DNA of 64,000 nucleotides, from contig JABLUY010000100.1 in NCBI GenBank assembly GCA_013306675.1, positions 1 through 64,000 of the forward strand. The letters run 5' to 3'. A model generated the notes under the pieces. It was not told the DNA's origin and did not search any database. It saw only the letters and a program-made list of their open reading frames with translations. The stretch comes from Thraustochytrium sp. TN22 (taxonomy: Eukaryota; Sar; Bigyra; Thraustochytrida; Thraustochytriidae). Shown here one piece after another: positions 1-9,044 of the stretch (within the stretch, counting starts at the first letter, position 1; each line of letters opens with the position of its first letter). A program made the translations under genes and the position numbers.

Positions 1-935
1 ATGAGATGGACCGCTGGCCCATGCTTTCAGAGGCTGCCGGACGGGAGAAGGAAACAAGGAACTTACCCCAGCGTCGCCAGCGTGCACTTGCCGCTCGCCA
101 GCGCTCGCGCCAGCGCTTCAGCGCCCGCGGAGCGGATCCTGTTCCACCGAAGGCTGCGTTTTGGCAAGTTGCCTCGTCAGCTGGACATTGTCCTCCAGGC
201 CAGGCCAGGCCAGGCCAGGCCAGCCTGCACGTGTCGTTCAAGAGCCTGGTGGCTGGCTTCTACAAGCAGGCCTGCCGTGCCAGGCGAGCCGGCCGCACCC
301 ATGCATAATCATCACATGAGATGGACCGCCTGCCCGTGATCTCAGAAGCTGCCGGGCGGGAGAAGGAAACAAGGAACTCACGAAAGCGTCGTCAGCGTGC
401 ACTGACCGCTCTCCAGCGCTCGCGCAAGCGCTTTAGCACCCGAGCTGCCAATCTCGTTGCTTTCAAGGCTGCGTTTTGGCAAGGCGCGCAGTCAGCTTGA
501 CATGATCCTCCAGGCCATACCAGGCCAAGCCAGGCCTAGCCAGGCCTGCCTGCACGTATCCTCCACGAGCCCGGGAACTGGCTGCTACGAAGCAAATTTG
601 CCGTGCCTGACGAGCTGGCGCCCATGCGTAATCGTTACATGAGATGGACCGCGGGCCCGTGCTTTCAAAGTCTGCCGGACGGGACAAGGAAACGAGGAAC
701 TCACTACAGCGTCGTCAGCGTGCACTGGCCGCTCTCCAGCGCTCGCGCCAGCGCTTCAGCGCCCGCGTCGCCGATGTTGTTGCCTTCAAGGCTGCGTTTT
801 GGCAAGGCGCGTCGTCAGCTTGACATGATCCTCCAGGCCAGGCCAGGCCAGGCCTGCCTGCACGTGTCGTCCAAGAGCCCGGTGGCTGGCTGCTACGAAG
901 CAGGCCTGCCGTGCCTGACGAGCTGGCCGCGCTCA
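1..935. repeat. Tandem repeat of about 318 bp, three copies
   Basis: Three successive units start at 1, 316 and 639 with the shared sequence ATGAGATGGACCG, followed by a conserved stretch around GCCGGACGGGAGAAGGAAAC. The first two units are 315 and 323 bp. The third fades near 935. Each unit also carries short AGGCC runs (for example 196-221) and a GCTGCGTTTTGGCAAG segment. Open frames cross the copies but differ between them and none looks coding. The array is cut by the window's left edge, so more copies may lie upstream. Confidence 0.85.
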
Positions 936-2310
936 TGTGGACACGCCTTGCAGGCCGCCGCGGACCGACCCATCCGAAGCCATCGCGCGCTGAGACACGT
1001 TCCCGACCACAACCTACTCGAGCTCCGTTGCGCCATTCTTGATCTTGCGGATGGCCTTCTCCACGATTGCGCGCACCCGGTCGTCCATCATGCAAAATTC
1101 CGCTGCTGAAGGCGGGCAGCTTAGCGGTGCCCGCACGTCAGGAACGCGTTTGCGCGCTTGTTGATCGACAACCTTGCGCACGAGCACACAATGTTCCTTA
1201 ACTCCCGCGGCGCTCGGCCCGGCTGCTCCCGATGTTGCCCGCGCAGAGCAGCGCGCCCTCGAGCCGCGCCGCGTCGCGCCGCGCTGTGCCGCGCGCGAAG
1301 GCGTCGCCTTGCTTCTTGCTTTGCGAGTTTGCTGGTGGCGCTGGCCGTGGCGCGCGGTCGCGCGCGCGCCGGTCGGCTCGGCTCACTCTCGGCCGCACGC
1401 GGCACTTGCCAGACCAGCTGCAGCAAGGGCGCGCTGGAAAACACAGGTTGACTGGAACTTGAAGCGCGCCGCGCGGCAGCGTCGGGTGCGCGACGCTGCG
1501 CGTGAGGGGACCCGCCGCGCGCGCCAGGCGCTGCTTTGCCGACTGAGCAGCAGCTGACAGAGCCTGACGCGCGCGGGCGAGCCTCGCGAGGGGAGCAGGC
1601 CGGCGCCTCGGACGGGCGGCCCTCTGCGGCCGGCGCCGCTCTCACTCTCAGGCCGAGCGAGCCAGGTTGCGGCACTTGCACGCACGCGCTCGGGCCGGCC
1701 GGCGGCGCAGTGGACAGTGCTAGCTAGCTAGCTAGCTCGCTGCACGCGCGGGGCCGCTCACGCGGCTGGACTTGGCGGCTGGGCGCTCCCGCGGCCTCGG
1801 GCCGCACGGCGTAGTCAGACCGTCCGGCCGCCGCCTTCGCGAGCCGGGACAAGAACCGTCGGGACAGCCAGGCAGGTGCAGGAAGGTTCAGGCAGGTGCA
1901 GGAAGGTGGTTGCAGTGGTGCACGCAGGTGCAGGCGGTGCAGGCGGCCGCGTGCAGCTCTTCTTCAGCCAGGACAGCGGCCAGCGAAAGGTCGACTTTCG
2001 CGCTTGAAAGTGTTGTCTCCCGCCTGGCCAGGCTGTGCAGTGTGCACCCCAGCCGGGTAGGGTCTGGTTGGGGCTAGCAAGCGCTAGCAGTGTGCATAAT
2101 TAGGTGGGTGCGTGCTCGCGCGGATCTGTGTTCTCACGGCCAAGCACTCTGATTCCGATTCACGTCGATTATAAGTCAAGAGTGCGTGCCAGTGGAGTAG
2201 TATACCAGATCAAGGGGCTCTGACGCTGAGTGCTGTGTGGCTGCTTGGTTGGTTGCTTGTAAGTTATCCGAGTCCCGTCTGGCGCCAGCGCGCAGCAGCA
2301 GGCAGCAGCC
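936..2310. other. GC-rich region without a supported gene
   Basis: Very GC-rich DNA between the satellite and the EGF-like gene. A minus-strand frame at 1014-1091 begins ATGATGGACGAC and gives 25 residues with a basic helix-like look, but is too short to call. A (GCTA)n run lies at 1719-1737 and an imperfect GCAGG minisatellite at about 1870-1935. The last 200 bases are less GC-rich and presumably hold the promoter and 5' UTR of the gene at 2311. Confidence 0.5.
1719..1737. repeat. (GCTA)n microsatellite
   Basis: About five GCTA units in a row. Similar GCTA runs occur at 20137-20163 and 60041-60052, each outside genes. Confidence 0.8.
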
Positions 2311-3672
2311 ATGTTCTCGAAAACGGCGGCGTGCGTGCTGGCGGCGCTGATGCTCGAGGCCGCGGCGAGCAACGCGCAGACGCCATCAGCAAGCCCCACG
2401 ACCCCGCACCCGACGACCACGCAGCTGTTCCCTATGAGCGAGGCGTGCTCGCTCACGGGCGAGACCATTCCCTCCCACGTGGACGGTCAGCAGATTCCCA
2501 CCAAGGAGTGCGACTCGAGCTTCCTGGCAGTGGACGCCTTCCACCACGAGGCTTGCAACTTCCGTGCTTTCGACTACGACGACGTGAATCTCTTCAGCAC
2601 AGGCAACAAGGGCTACGAGAGGCAGCACTCGGCCTTTAAATGCACGAGCACGCCCATCAAGCCTCTCCGGTACAAGGACTCAACCAACAATCTATTCTCG
2701 GACACGGACATTTGGACGTACTGCGCGGAGCAGTGCATCAACATCACGCTGGAGGACAACGGCTTTCAATGCAATAGCGTCTGGATGGACTATGTGGCTA
2801 GTGACGACCACTGGAACTGCTCCCCGCTGGTGTGCGTGGGGCCGGACCAGGCCGCGGAGGCGACAGCCCTGTGGCCGGTCCCGGAGTACCAGGACGTCTC
2901 GTTCGACTACCACCGCAGCTTCTGGATGAACAACATGACCGAGTGCAAGGCCGCGATCCTGGACGGCGGCTATGTGCCGCCAGAGCCGGACGAGACCTCG
3001 GTGAATCCTTGGGCGGACTACCCGGCAGACGGCATTTGCAAAGAGGCAGAGGTGCTGGCGGCGGTGGCGCAGGCGCGCTGCGGCGGCCTCATCGGCTGCG
3101 ACGTCTCCATCGTCTCGGGCGACTTGGGCGCTGGCGCCGGCGCGGAGGCGCGCCGCCAGCTGCAGCAACAAGCGGACGGCGACGTGGTCTTCCAGGTTTC
3201 TTTCGTGGTGGACGGCGAGACGCTCGCCGGCGTGCAGGCCCAGCTGGACACACTCGAGGCCGAGCTCTCGGCGGCGCTCAACACCACGGTCCAACTGCGC
3301 GGCGCCGAAACGCCCGAGATCTCCATCGACGTGCTCTTCGACGTGAATGCGGACTCGGAGAGCATCGCCGCGCGCGTCGCGAGCATCGATGCCACCATCG
3401 CCACCATCCTCGCCGAGCTCTCCCTGGACGCCTCCGACGTGCAGCGCACAGACGTGGACTTTTGCTGCAACCGTGACTGCAGCGGACGGGGCACGTGCGA
3501 CGCGGGCACTGGCGAGTGCGTCTGTGAAGGCGAATTCCTCGGTGCTAACTGCGAGCGCGAGTGCGCTTGTGAGAATGGGGGCTACTGCAAGGAGCGCATG
3601 TGCCGCTGCTCGTGGCCCTATTACGGTGAGACCTGCGAGCTCGCCGCCGGGTGCGCGTGCTCCTCTCCGTGA
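2311..3672 (+). CDS. Secreted cysteine-rich protein with C-terminal EGF-like repeats
   Basis: This 453-residue protein starts at an ATG followed by a hydrophobic signal peptide of about 22 residues (KTAACVLAALMLEAAASNA), then a Thr/Pro-rich stretch. The middle is rich in paired cysteines and Asn-x-Ser/Thr sites, as expected for an extracellular glycoprotein. Residues about 386-445 hold two to three EGF-like units (CSGRGTCDAGTGECVC and CACENGGYCKERMCRC). Residues about 290-380 are an Ala/Glu-rich, probably helical segment. There is no transmembrane helix or clear GPI signal after the EGF repeats, so secretion or attachment to a surface layer is most likely. I do not recognise the family of the N-terminal half, and the function is unknown. 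Confidence 0.8.
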   Translation: MFSKTAACVLAALMLEAAASNAQTPSASPTTPHPTTTQLFPMSEACSLTGETIPSHVDGQQIPTKECDSSFLAVDAFHHEACNFRAFDYDDVNLFSTGNKGYERQHSAFKCTSTPIKPLRYKDSTNNLFSDTDIWTYCAEQCINITLEDNGFQCNSVWMDYVASDDHWNCSPLVCVGPDQAAEATALWPVPEYQDVSFDYHRSFWMNNMTECKAAILDGGYVPPEPDETSVNPWADYPADGICKEAEVLAAVAQARCGGLIGCDVSIVSGDLGAGAGAEARRQLQQQADGDVVFQVSFVVDGETLAGVQAQLDTLEAELSAALNTTVQLRGAETPEISIDVLFDVNADSESIAARVASIDATIATILAELSLDASDVQRTDVDFCCNRDCSGRGTCDAGTGECVCEGEFLGANCERECACENGGYCKERMCRCSWPYYGETCELAAGCACSSP

Positions 3673-3747
3673 CAATGAGATTCTTGCAACATATGCCTAA
3701 AACGTTTTGAAGAGGGCGAGCGACAGTCAGGTCAAGTCAGGCCATTG

Positions 3748-3776
3748 GTTAGGTGAGGTTAGGTTAGGTTAGGTCA
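3748..3776 (+). repeat. Short TTAGG-like run
   Basis: Between the EGF-like gene and the next gene the sequence reads TTAGGTGAGG followed by three TTAGG units and TTAGGTCAGG. It resembles an arthropod-type telomere repeat but is only about 29 bp and surrounded by other GTCAGG-type words, so it is probably a simple repeat. Confidence 0.5.
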
Positions 3777-3821
3777 GGCTCAGCTAGGCCAGGCAAGGTC
3801 AGTCGCGTGGCAGCGCGAGCC

Positions 3822-4350
3822 ATGTCATGGGCGACGGGCAGCAAGGATGCTGCGGGCAAAAACCCCGTCGTTCCCTACGTCTCTGACTCCGAGGACGAGC
3901 ATGAGGACACGGTCGATGCTGAATCCGGTGACGCTAGCGCAGACGAGGACGAGGACCTGGTTGGCAACTTCATCGCGGATAACATTGAGCTCAGCGGTGC
4001 CGCCACAGCGCTCGAGAACACCTATTTCGAGGTGGGTGACAGCGATGGTTCGTACGAGGCGGTGGCGGATGGCCTGAAGAAGATGAACTGGCCAAAGCTC
4101 GTCACGGCTGCGGCCTGGAAGGCGAGTGAGGAGGGCGAGCCGCCCGCAGACCTCAAGCCTACCCTGGAGAAGCACGGCGACACCGCCATCTTCGAGTCCA
4201 TCGTGGATCAGATTTCTGACCTCGACGACGCCTTTGAGGCACTCAAGTCAGACCCAAACCGTGTCGCGGAGGCCTACGAGAAGCTCTTCGAAAAGGCGAA
4301 GGATGACACCGACTATGGGGAGTGGGCATATTCCATGGGCGTGGGTGAGC

Positions 4351-4398
<48 letters not shown>

Positions 4399-4583
4399 TA
4401 CTCCACGTGGTGGCCGAAAGTAACTGTGCCGAGCGAGGCGACACGCCAGTGATGGTATCACCACCCAACGCCCTCGATGCGGTGGAAGGCGGCGCGCGCG
4501 CCGCACAGCAGGCGGTGGACCAAGTGCTGCAGGACGCGGGCTTCTGGAAGAAGATTTTCCGCGGACGGTGGCCTCGTTCATAA
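3822..4583 (+). CDS. Acidic hypothetical protein
   Basis: The first ATG in frame is at 3822 (MSWATGSKDAAG), giving 253 residues. The frame is open a few codons further upstream, but without an ATG. The protein is strongly acidic, with SDSEDEHED near the N-terminus and a run of eight Asp-Glu repeats at about residue 178-194, encoded by a GAGGAC microsatellite. A helical segment around VDQISDLDDAFEALKSDPNR separates them, and the C-terminus (FWKKIFRGRW) is basic and amphipathic. No signal peptide or membrane segment is seen. Codon third positions are G/C rich, as in the neighbours. I do not recognise the family. The transposon inserted 20 bases beyond the stop codon, so the native 3' UTR is probably displaced. 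Confidence 0.7.
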
Positions 4584-4607
4584 GCCTGCTTCACCATTAA
4601 AAATTAA

Positions 4608-4629
4608 TAGGCCATCTCCCCCTCAAGTG
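4608..4629 (+). repeat. Left terminal inverted repeat
   Basis: 22 bp, preceded by TTAA at 4604-4607. It pairs with the right end with three mismatches. Confidence 0.85.
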
Positions 4630-5139
4630 GTCCAAAACAGGCCTCAGAACGGGCGCGCCCTGGCATACATCGACTCTTGTGCGAAACGTCTCGCCTCATC
4701 CGGGCGTGCGGGGGGCAGAGGACACGGAGGAGGCCCTCTGGCGCCTTCTTCCTCGGTTGACGGCGGCATGGTCGGCGAGAACGAGGCATCCAAAGTCGCC
4801 ACTCGCAGAAGCGGCTGGAGGCGACGGAGAGCTGCGACAGGCCACGCCAGTCCGTGGGGAGCCTCGGGCAGGCCCCGGGCACCTTCTAGAACCATTCTTG
4901 ATGGCTGGGAAGCGCGGGAAGGAAGCGTTGAGTGTCGATCCGGGTGATGCGCGCGATGAGATGTGGATGCGACGGGGAGGGGGAGACCAACCGGGGGGGT
5001 GCGGCGCGGTCAGGCCTGCTTCAAGCGGCAGGAACGTGCGAAAGCTCACACTGCGCGCAGTTCCGTGGCTTTTCAAGCCTCAAGGACGTCGAGCATGCTC
5101 TAGGAGAAGTGATACGTTCATGAGTACAAGCGTTTACTC

Positions 5140-8100
5140 TCAGTTGGCGACCTGATGCCTCTTCCTAGCAGCATTGAAGGCGCTCTTGAGCTGCAGGTCG
5201 GTAAGGCTCTTGCCATTCACGCCGACGAGGTCGACGAACCTCGTCCTGATCTCTGTCACCACGTCGCGTGGCTTCAGCTTCTTGGTCGGGTCGCCAAGCA
5301 CGAGGGAGTCGAGGAGGGCGTGCACCTCCTCCGGTACGTTGCTCTTGCGTCCGCGCTGGCCACCTGCAGGTTTGTTCCCGTCCACCAACCCAGTTCCGGC
5401 ATTCTTTCCCTCCATGACGAGGGCCGAGATCTTCGTCTGGATTTCGCCAACGCTTGGTACCGAGTAGGGCAGGTTCCCAGCCATGAGCCGCTCACGCATC
5501 TGCGCCGGGCCCTTCTTCGCAGTTGTGTTGACGACGCCCTCGTTGAACATTGCAGCGATCTGCTCCGCATACTTGTTAGCGTAGTCGACGCCGTACTGCT
5601 TACCATTCGGAGGCCGTCGGGCCCAGCCTTGCAGGCGTGGTGTTGTGGGCGTGTTCGCTGCGAGATCGTACTCCTCCATATGGGCGTGGCCAGAGCGGGT
5701 TGTGAGGGAGTTTATCTCATGGGCAGCACAGCGAAGAGCAAACGCCACGAGATCGACTCGCGCGGCAGTCTGTTGGCCTGCACCCGAGGCGCCTGTCCGT
5801 CGCTGCCGCGTTGCGTCACGTGGGCCAACGAGAGCGCGCAGGTTGGACCACCGGTCAACCCTCACGCCCATGAGCTGGCCCTCGAACGTCTGACTTGTCC
5901 CGCCGTACGTATATGTATCCTGTGCATAGGTCTGCTGACGACTGGACTCGTCATCAGATTCGTCGTCGGCTTCATCTTCAGTGTCCTCGCTGTCGTCCGC
6001 AATGTCGCGTAAAACGACCTGGTCTGGCTCGTCCTGGCCTTCCAGCACGAAGTCGACTTCTGCATCGATGCCTGGTGTGTCCGCGCGGCTTTCGTGGTGG
6101 TTCAGGTCCTCGTTTCCGAGCAGGTCCTCGTCTATCTCCAGGTCCTCGTTGCTTGCCAGGTCCTCCAGGTCCTCGTCGCCCTCCACATCTTTGTCGTTCG
6201 GGCTGCCGTCGCCGTCGTGAGCCTCCACAGCCAAGGGAGGATCCTGCCGACCATCACCCGATTCATCATCGCTGGTGGTGATGGTGAGCTTCGTCCTATA
6301 GTACCAGTCATCCTTCATCTTGCCCGCGCCCAGGATGAAGGTGCATGTGGCTACACTTCCAATGCCGGAGTACGAGAGGAAGCTGAAGGCGAACTTGCGG
6401 CGCTCCTCGATAGCGGTTCGTACATCCAGGACAGTGGTCATGGCGGGGCCATCCAGGGAGGGGAAGAAGACGTCGTTGCACCTGACCATGCCGTGTCGCA
6501 TCATGGCATCCTTGGTAGACTTGATGAGGCCGTAAATCTCGTTTTGTCTGCCCAAGTCCATCTGGACGAGCTGCACCGCACAGTTTTGCATGCCCTGGCG
6601 CCACGCGAGCGCCGCTGCAAGACCTCGAGGCGTTGCGATGGCGCGGATGCGGTTGCGGCATGAGGTGTGCATAAACTTCATCACGTGGCGCATGGCGTTT
6701 GCGAAGTGCGCGTCCAGGCTTGACTTGCCATCCTGCGTCTCGGTGTGGATGTATCGAATGACCTTCACGGCACTTCGAGTATTGATGAGGGAGATGAAGA
6801 TGGGCAGAGCTATGGTGGAGTAGCAACCTGCGTTGTCGCTCTGCAGCACAACCTCTCGAATGTCAGGGAGATGCACTTTTATCCACTCGAGCATGGCCTC
6901 GATCATGGCTGCCACAGCAAGCACGTTCTGCAGGTTGTCGCCATCCAGGATCTGATCCACGTAGACGTTGATGCGCTCCACGTCGGGCTCCAGCAGCACG
7001 CCGTCATCATCTTTACGCTGGACCATGCAAGGCCGGTAAAACGTGATGAGAGCACCATGCCAGCTGCAGCCACGCTTGCCAAAGTGCTGTTGCGTCGTTT
7101 CGCGCGAGGAGAGGCTGTTGAACTTCATCTTCCAGTCCATGATGACAATCGCGCGAGAGCAGTCGCCCGCGCGCGCGCGGCACCGCAGGTCATCGTCGAT
7201 GGCTTCGATGGCGATCTGTTGTTGCGCAACTCGCATTCGGTGACCCTGGTAGAGGACGAACTTGTGCTCGATGTCGTCGAGCACGGTCAAGGCATCGTCA
7301 CCACGCTCCTGTACATACCGAGGCTCATCACGACCCATCTCCTTGGTCACAGCGTCGCGCAGCTCTTGCAACATGAAGAATGGAAAGTTGCAGGGCGCAC
7401 AAACGCCGGTGCGAGCTGGAACCGTGTCATCGCGCTTGAGAAGCCCAAAGGCGATGTCGTGCGTAGGAACGAAGTCTGAGCCGCCCATCTGCGTGTGAGC
7501 GTCGAGCTGCACCTTGAGGAAATTGATGGCGACCTCCAGGTGTGTGCTGAGTGACTCTTTCTCCGCGGGGTGCTCCGAGAAGTCATCAATGATGCTCTGA
7601 AGGCGCTCGCGCTGGTCGTTGATTAGCCTGCCGTTCACGTGGTCGACAGCCGCCAGAAGCTTCTCGCCCTTCGCGTACAGCTTTTTCATCACTCTGTAGA
7701 AGCTTGCCCTGGAAATTTTTGCCCGGTCGTTGCTCTCGGCCCACGTGCAATATTCCTTATGCAGGACGTTCTCGGGCTTCTTGCGGACAAGGACGGGCAA
7801 CTCGACCGTCTCGCCTGGGGAGAGGCGCACGTCCTTCGTGCCCCAGGACATGGTGCCGACATTCTCTGCCGACAGCATGAAGCGGACAGCGTCGCGTGCT
7901 GTGTCTTCATCGAAGCTCACCAGCCTGCGCTCAGCCGCGGCCAAGACTTCGCCCTTGGCGCAAACGAGGTAGTCCTCTTGCGCCCTTTGCCGGGACTTCC
8001 CGCCAAGGGTCACCTTCTTTGCCTTGCGCAGGTCCTCCAGCGTCTTCTTTGCGACGCCTTTCACGAGCAACGCCCGCGCGGTACGGCCTTGAATTGAGCC

Positions 8101-8679
8101 TTTCGGCGCTGTCCTGATGACCGTGGTTGTCGCCTCGATCAGGTTGCGCAGCTCGCGTGACTTCTCGCCGACGCCAGCGAGCTTCTCGCCAACAAGCGTC
8201 TGAATCATGCCCGTGTTTCCAGGATACATGAGCTCCGTCATTCGCACGGTCGCGGTCAAGACGTCGCTGACCAACGCTCGCACCCGTGAGTCGTCCTCCG
8301 GCAGCTCTCCCGCCTCACGGTCCTTCTTGCTGGGCAGCTTCTTGCGTGAGCTCTCTCCAAACCCAAAGGCTGCAAGAAGGTCCGGAATGTCCTTGATGAG
8401 ACGATCCTCCTTGCCCCTCTCCTTCGCTTTGTCCTCCAGCTCCTCGCTCGGCGCCGCGTCTGCCTTGATCGCCTGGGAAGCCTCGAGCGCAGCGCCACGA
8501 TGACGCTTCGCCCGCGGTGGCATCTGCAGGATCTTGCGCTTGCCAGGCTGTCCACCAGGTTTGCGCCCGCCTCTATGATGCAGCGTGCCACCGCTGTCGT
8601 CGCCCTCGCTCGCGCCGTCCCGCGCCTCGTCGTTGCCCTTGTCTCCGCCTTCACATGCTGATGCAGATGAGCCATCCAT
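5140..8679 (-). CDS. DDE-like transposase of the TTAA transposon
   Basis: This is an uninterrupted 1179-residue frame starting at an ATG at 8679. The first 100 residues are charged, with a basic patch at about 38-61 (GRKPGGQPGKRKILQ, PPRAKRHR) suitable for nuclear import or DNA contact. The centre has three spaced acidic motifs typical of an RNase H-fold nuclease: MDWKMKF with D515, LQSDNAGCY with D615, and HTETQDGKSSLDAHFA with E647 or D656. Two Cys pairs near 427-430 (CAPC) may bind metal. Residues about 840-960 are a long Asp/Glu-rich stretch. The C-terminus has a PSVGEIQTKISALV segment and a helical, basic end (GRKSNVPEEVHALLDSLV onward). From memory, SDNAGCY followed by QxGK also marks uncharacterised zinc-finger proteins in some animals and oomycetes. 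The assignment of the catalytic triad is inference. Confidence 0.8.
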   Translation of the reverse strand: MDGSSASACEGGDKGNDEARDGASEGDDSGGTLHHRGGRKPGGQPGKRKILQMPPRAKRHRGAALEASQAIKADAAPSEELEDKAKERGKEDRLIKDIPDLLAAFGFGESSRKKLPSKKDREAGELPEDDSRVRALVSDVLTATVRMTELMYPGNTGMIQTLVGEKLAGVGEKSRELRNLIEATTTVIRTAPKGSIQGRTARALLVKGVAKKTLEDLRKAKKVTLGGKSRQRAQEDYLVCAKGEVLAAAERRLVSFDEDTARDAVRFMLSAENVGTMSWGTKDVRLSPGETVELPVLVRKKPENVLHKEYCTWAESNDRAKISRASFYRVMKKLYAKGEKLLAAVDHVNGRLINDQRERLQSIIDDFSEHPAEKESLSTHLEVAINFLKVQLDAHTQMGGSDFVPTHDIAFGLLKRDDTVPARTGVCAPCNFPFFMLQELRDAVTKEMGRDEPRYVQERGDDALTVLDDIEHKFVLYQGHRMRVAQQQIAIEAIDDDLRCRARAGDCSRAIVIMDWKMKFNSLSSRETTQQHFGKRGCSWHGALITFYRPCMVQRKDDDGVLLEPDVERINVYVDQILDGDNLQNVLAVAAMIEAMLEWIKVHLPDIREVVLQSDNAGCYSTIALPIFISLINTRSAVKVIRYIHTETQDGKSSLDAHFANAMRHVMKFMHTSCRNRIRAIATPRGLAAALAWRQGMQNCAVQLVQMDLGRQNEIYGLIKSTKDAMMRHGMVRCNDVFFPSLDGPAMTTVLDVRTAIEERRKFAFSFLSYSGIGSVATCTFILGAGKMKDDWYYRTKLTITTSDDESGDGRQDPPLAVEAHDGDGSPNDKDVEGDEDLEDLASNEDLEIDEDLLGNEDLNHHESRADTPGIDAEVDFVLEGQDEPDQVVLRDIADDSEDTEDEADDESDDESSRQQTYAQDTYTYGGTSQTFEGQLMGVRVDRWSNLRALVGPRDATRQRRTGASGAGQQTAARVDLVAFALRCAAHEINSLTTRSGHAHMEEYDLAANTPTTPRLQGWARRPPNGKQYGVDYANKYAEQIAAMFNEGVVNTTAKKGPAQMRERLMAGNLPYSVPSVGEIQTKISALVMEGKNAGTGLVDGNKPAGGQRGRKSNVPEEVHALLDSLVLGDPTKKLKPRDVVTEIRTRFVDLVGVNGKSLTDLQLKSAFNAARKRHQVAN

Positions 8680-8988
8680 GGTGGGGCGCCCCGCCTCCTA
8701 GAGCGCAGCCCAGCGCCTGAAACGCCGTCTGCAAGCTCCCAGGGGAGCCCCTAGCGCCTCCAGCGCGTGGCGCCGCCGTCGCGCGCCTCTAATCCGGTCT
8801 GCTCGACACCGCGCTCGAGCCCGTCACCAGCATGCTCAAGTCGCCCGATCTCAACGACCAAGCCAGCTACGTCCAAGCAACTTGGTGGGCGAAATCCTGG
8901 CCGGGTCGGCTTCCCTACGCACGCCCAGGCGAGCAGAAAGCCATCGCACGAGAATCGATAATTCGATTTTCCGCCCGTTTTGGTGGTA

Positions 8989-9010
8989 CACTTAAGGGTG
9001 AGATGTCCTA
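8989..9010 (-). repeat. Right terminal inverted repeat
   Basis: 22 bp, followed by TTAA at 9011-9014. Its reverse complement matches the left end at 19 of 22 positions. Confidence 0.85.
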
Positions 9011-9044
9011 TTAAACGAAGCCAAGTCAGTCAGTCAGTCTTGCC

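Larger units (their letters stand above)
4608..9010 (-). mobile_element. TTAA-duplicating DNA transposon with inverted ends and one long transposase
   Basis: The left end at 4608 reads TAGGCCATCTCCCCCTCAAG and the right end, read on the other strand from 9010, reads TAGGACATCTCACCCTTAAG. The two 22 bp ends match at 19 positions, with weaker similarity (CCAAAAC) beyond. Both are bordered outside by TTAA (4604-4607 and 9011-9014), a perfect 4 bp target-site duplication. The element is 4403 bp and carries a single long minus-strand gene, with about 530 bp of non-coding DNA on its left and 330 bp on its right. TTAA targets are known for piggyBac and Kolobok elements, but the transposase shows neither the piggyBac pattern nor a THAP finger, so the superfamily is left open. 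Confidence 0.85.

Noticed and set aside
1121-1681. Overlapping open frames on both strands in the GC-rich 1.1-1.7 kb region
   Set aside because: Composition is Ala/Arg/Pro-rich in every frame with no domain, as expected by chance in such DNA.
3748-3776. Interstitial telomere from the TTAGG units
   Set aside because: Only three perfect units are present and nearby words are GTCAGG variants. A simple repeat is a sufficient explanation.
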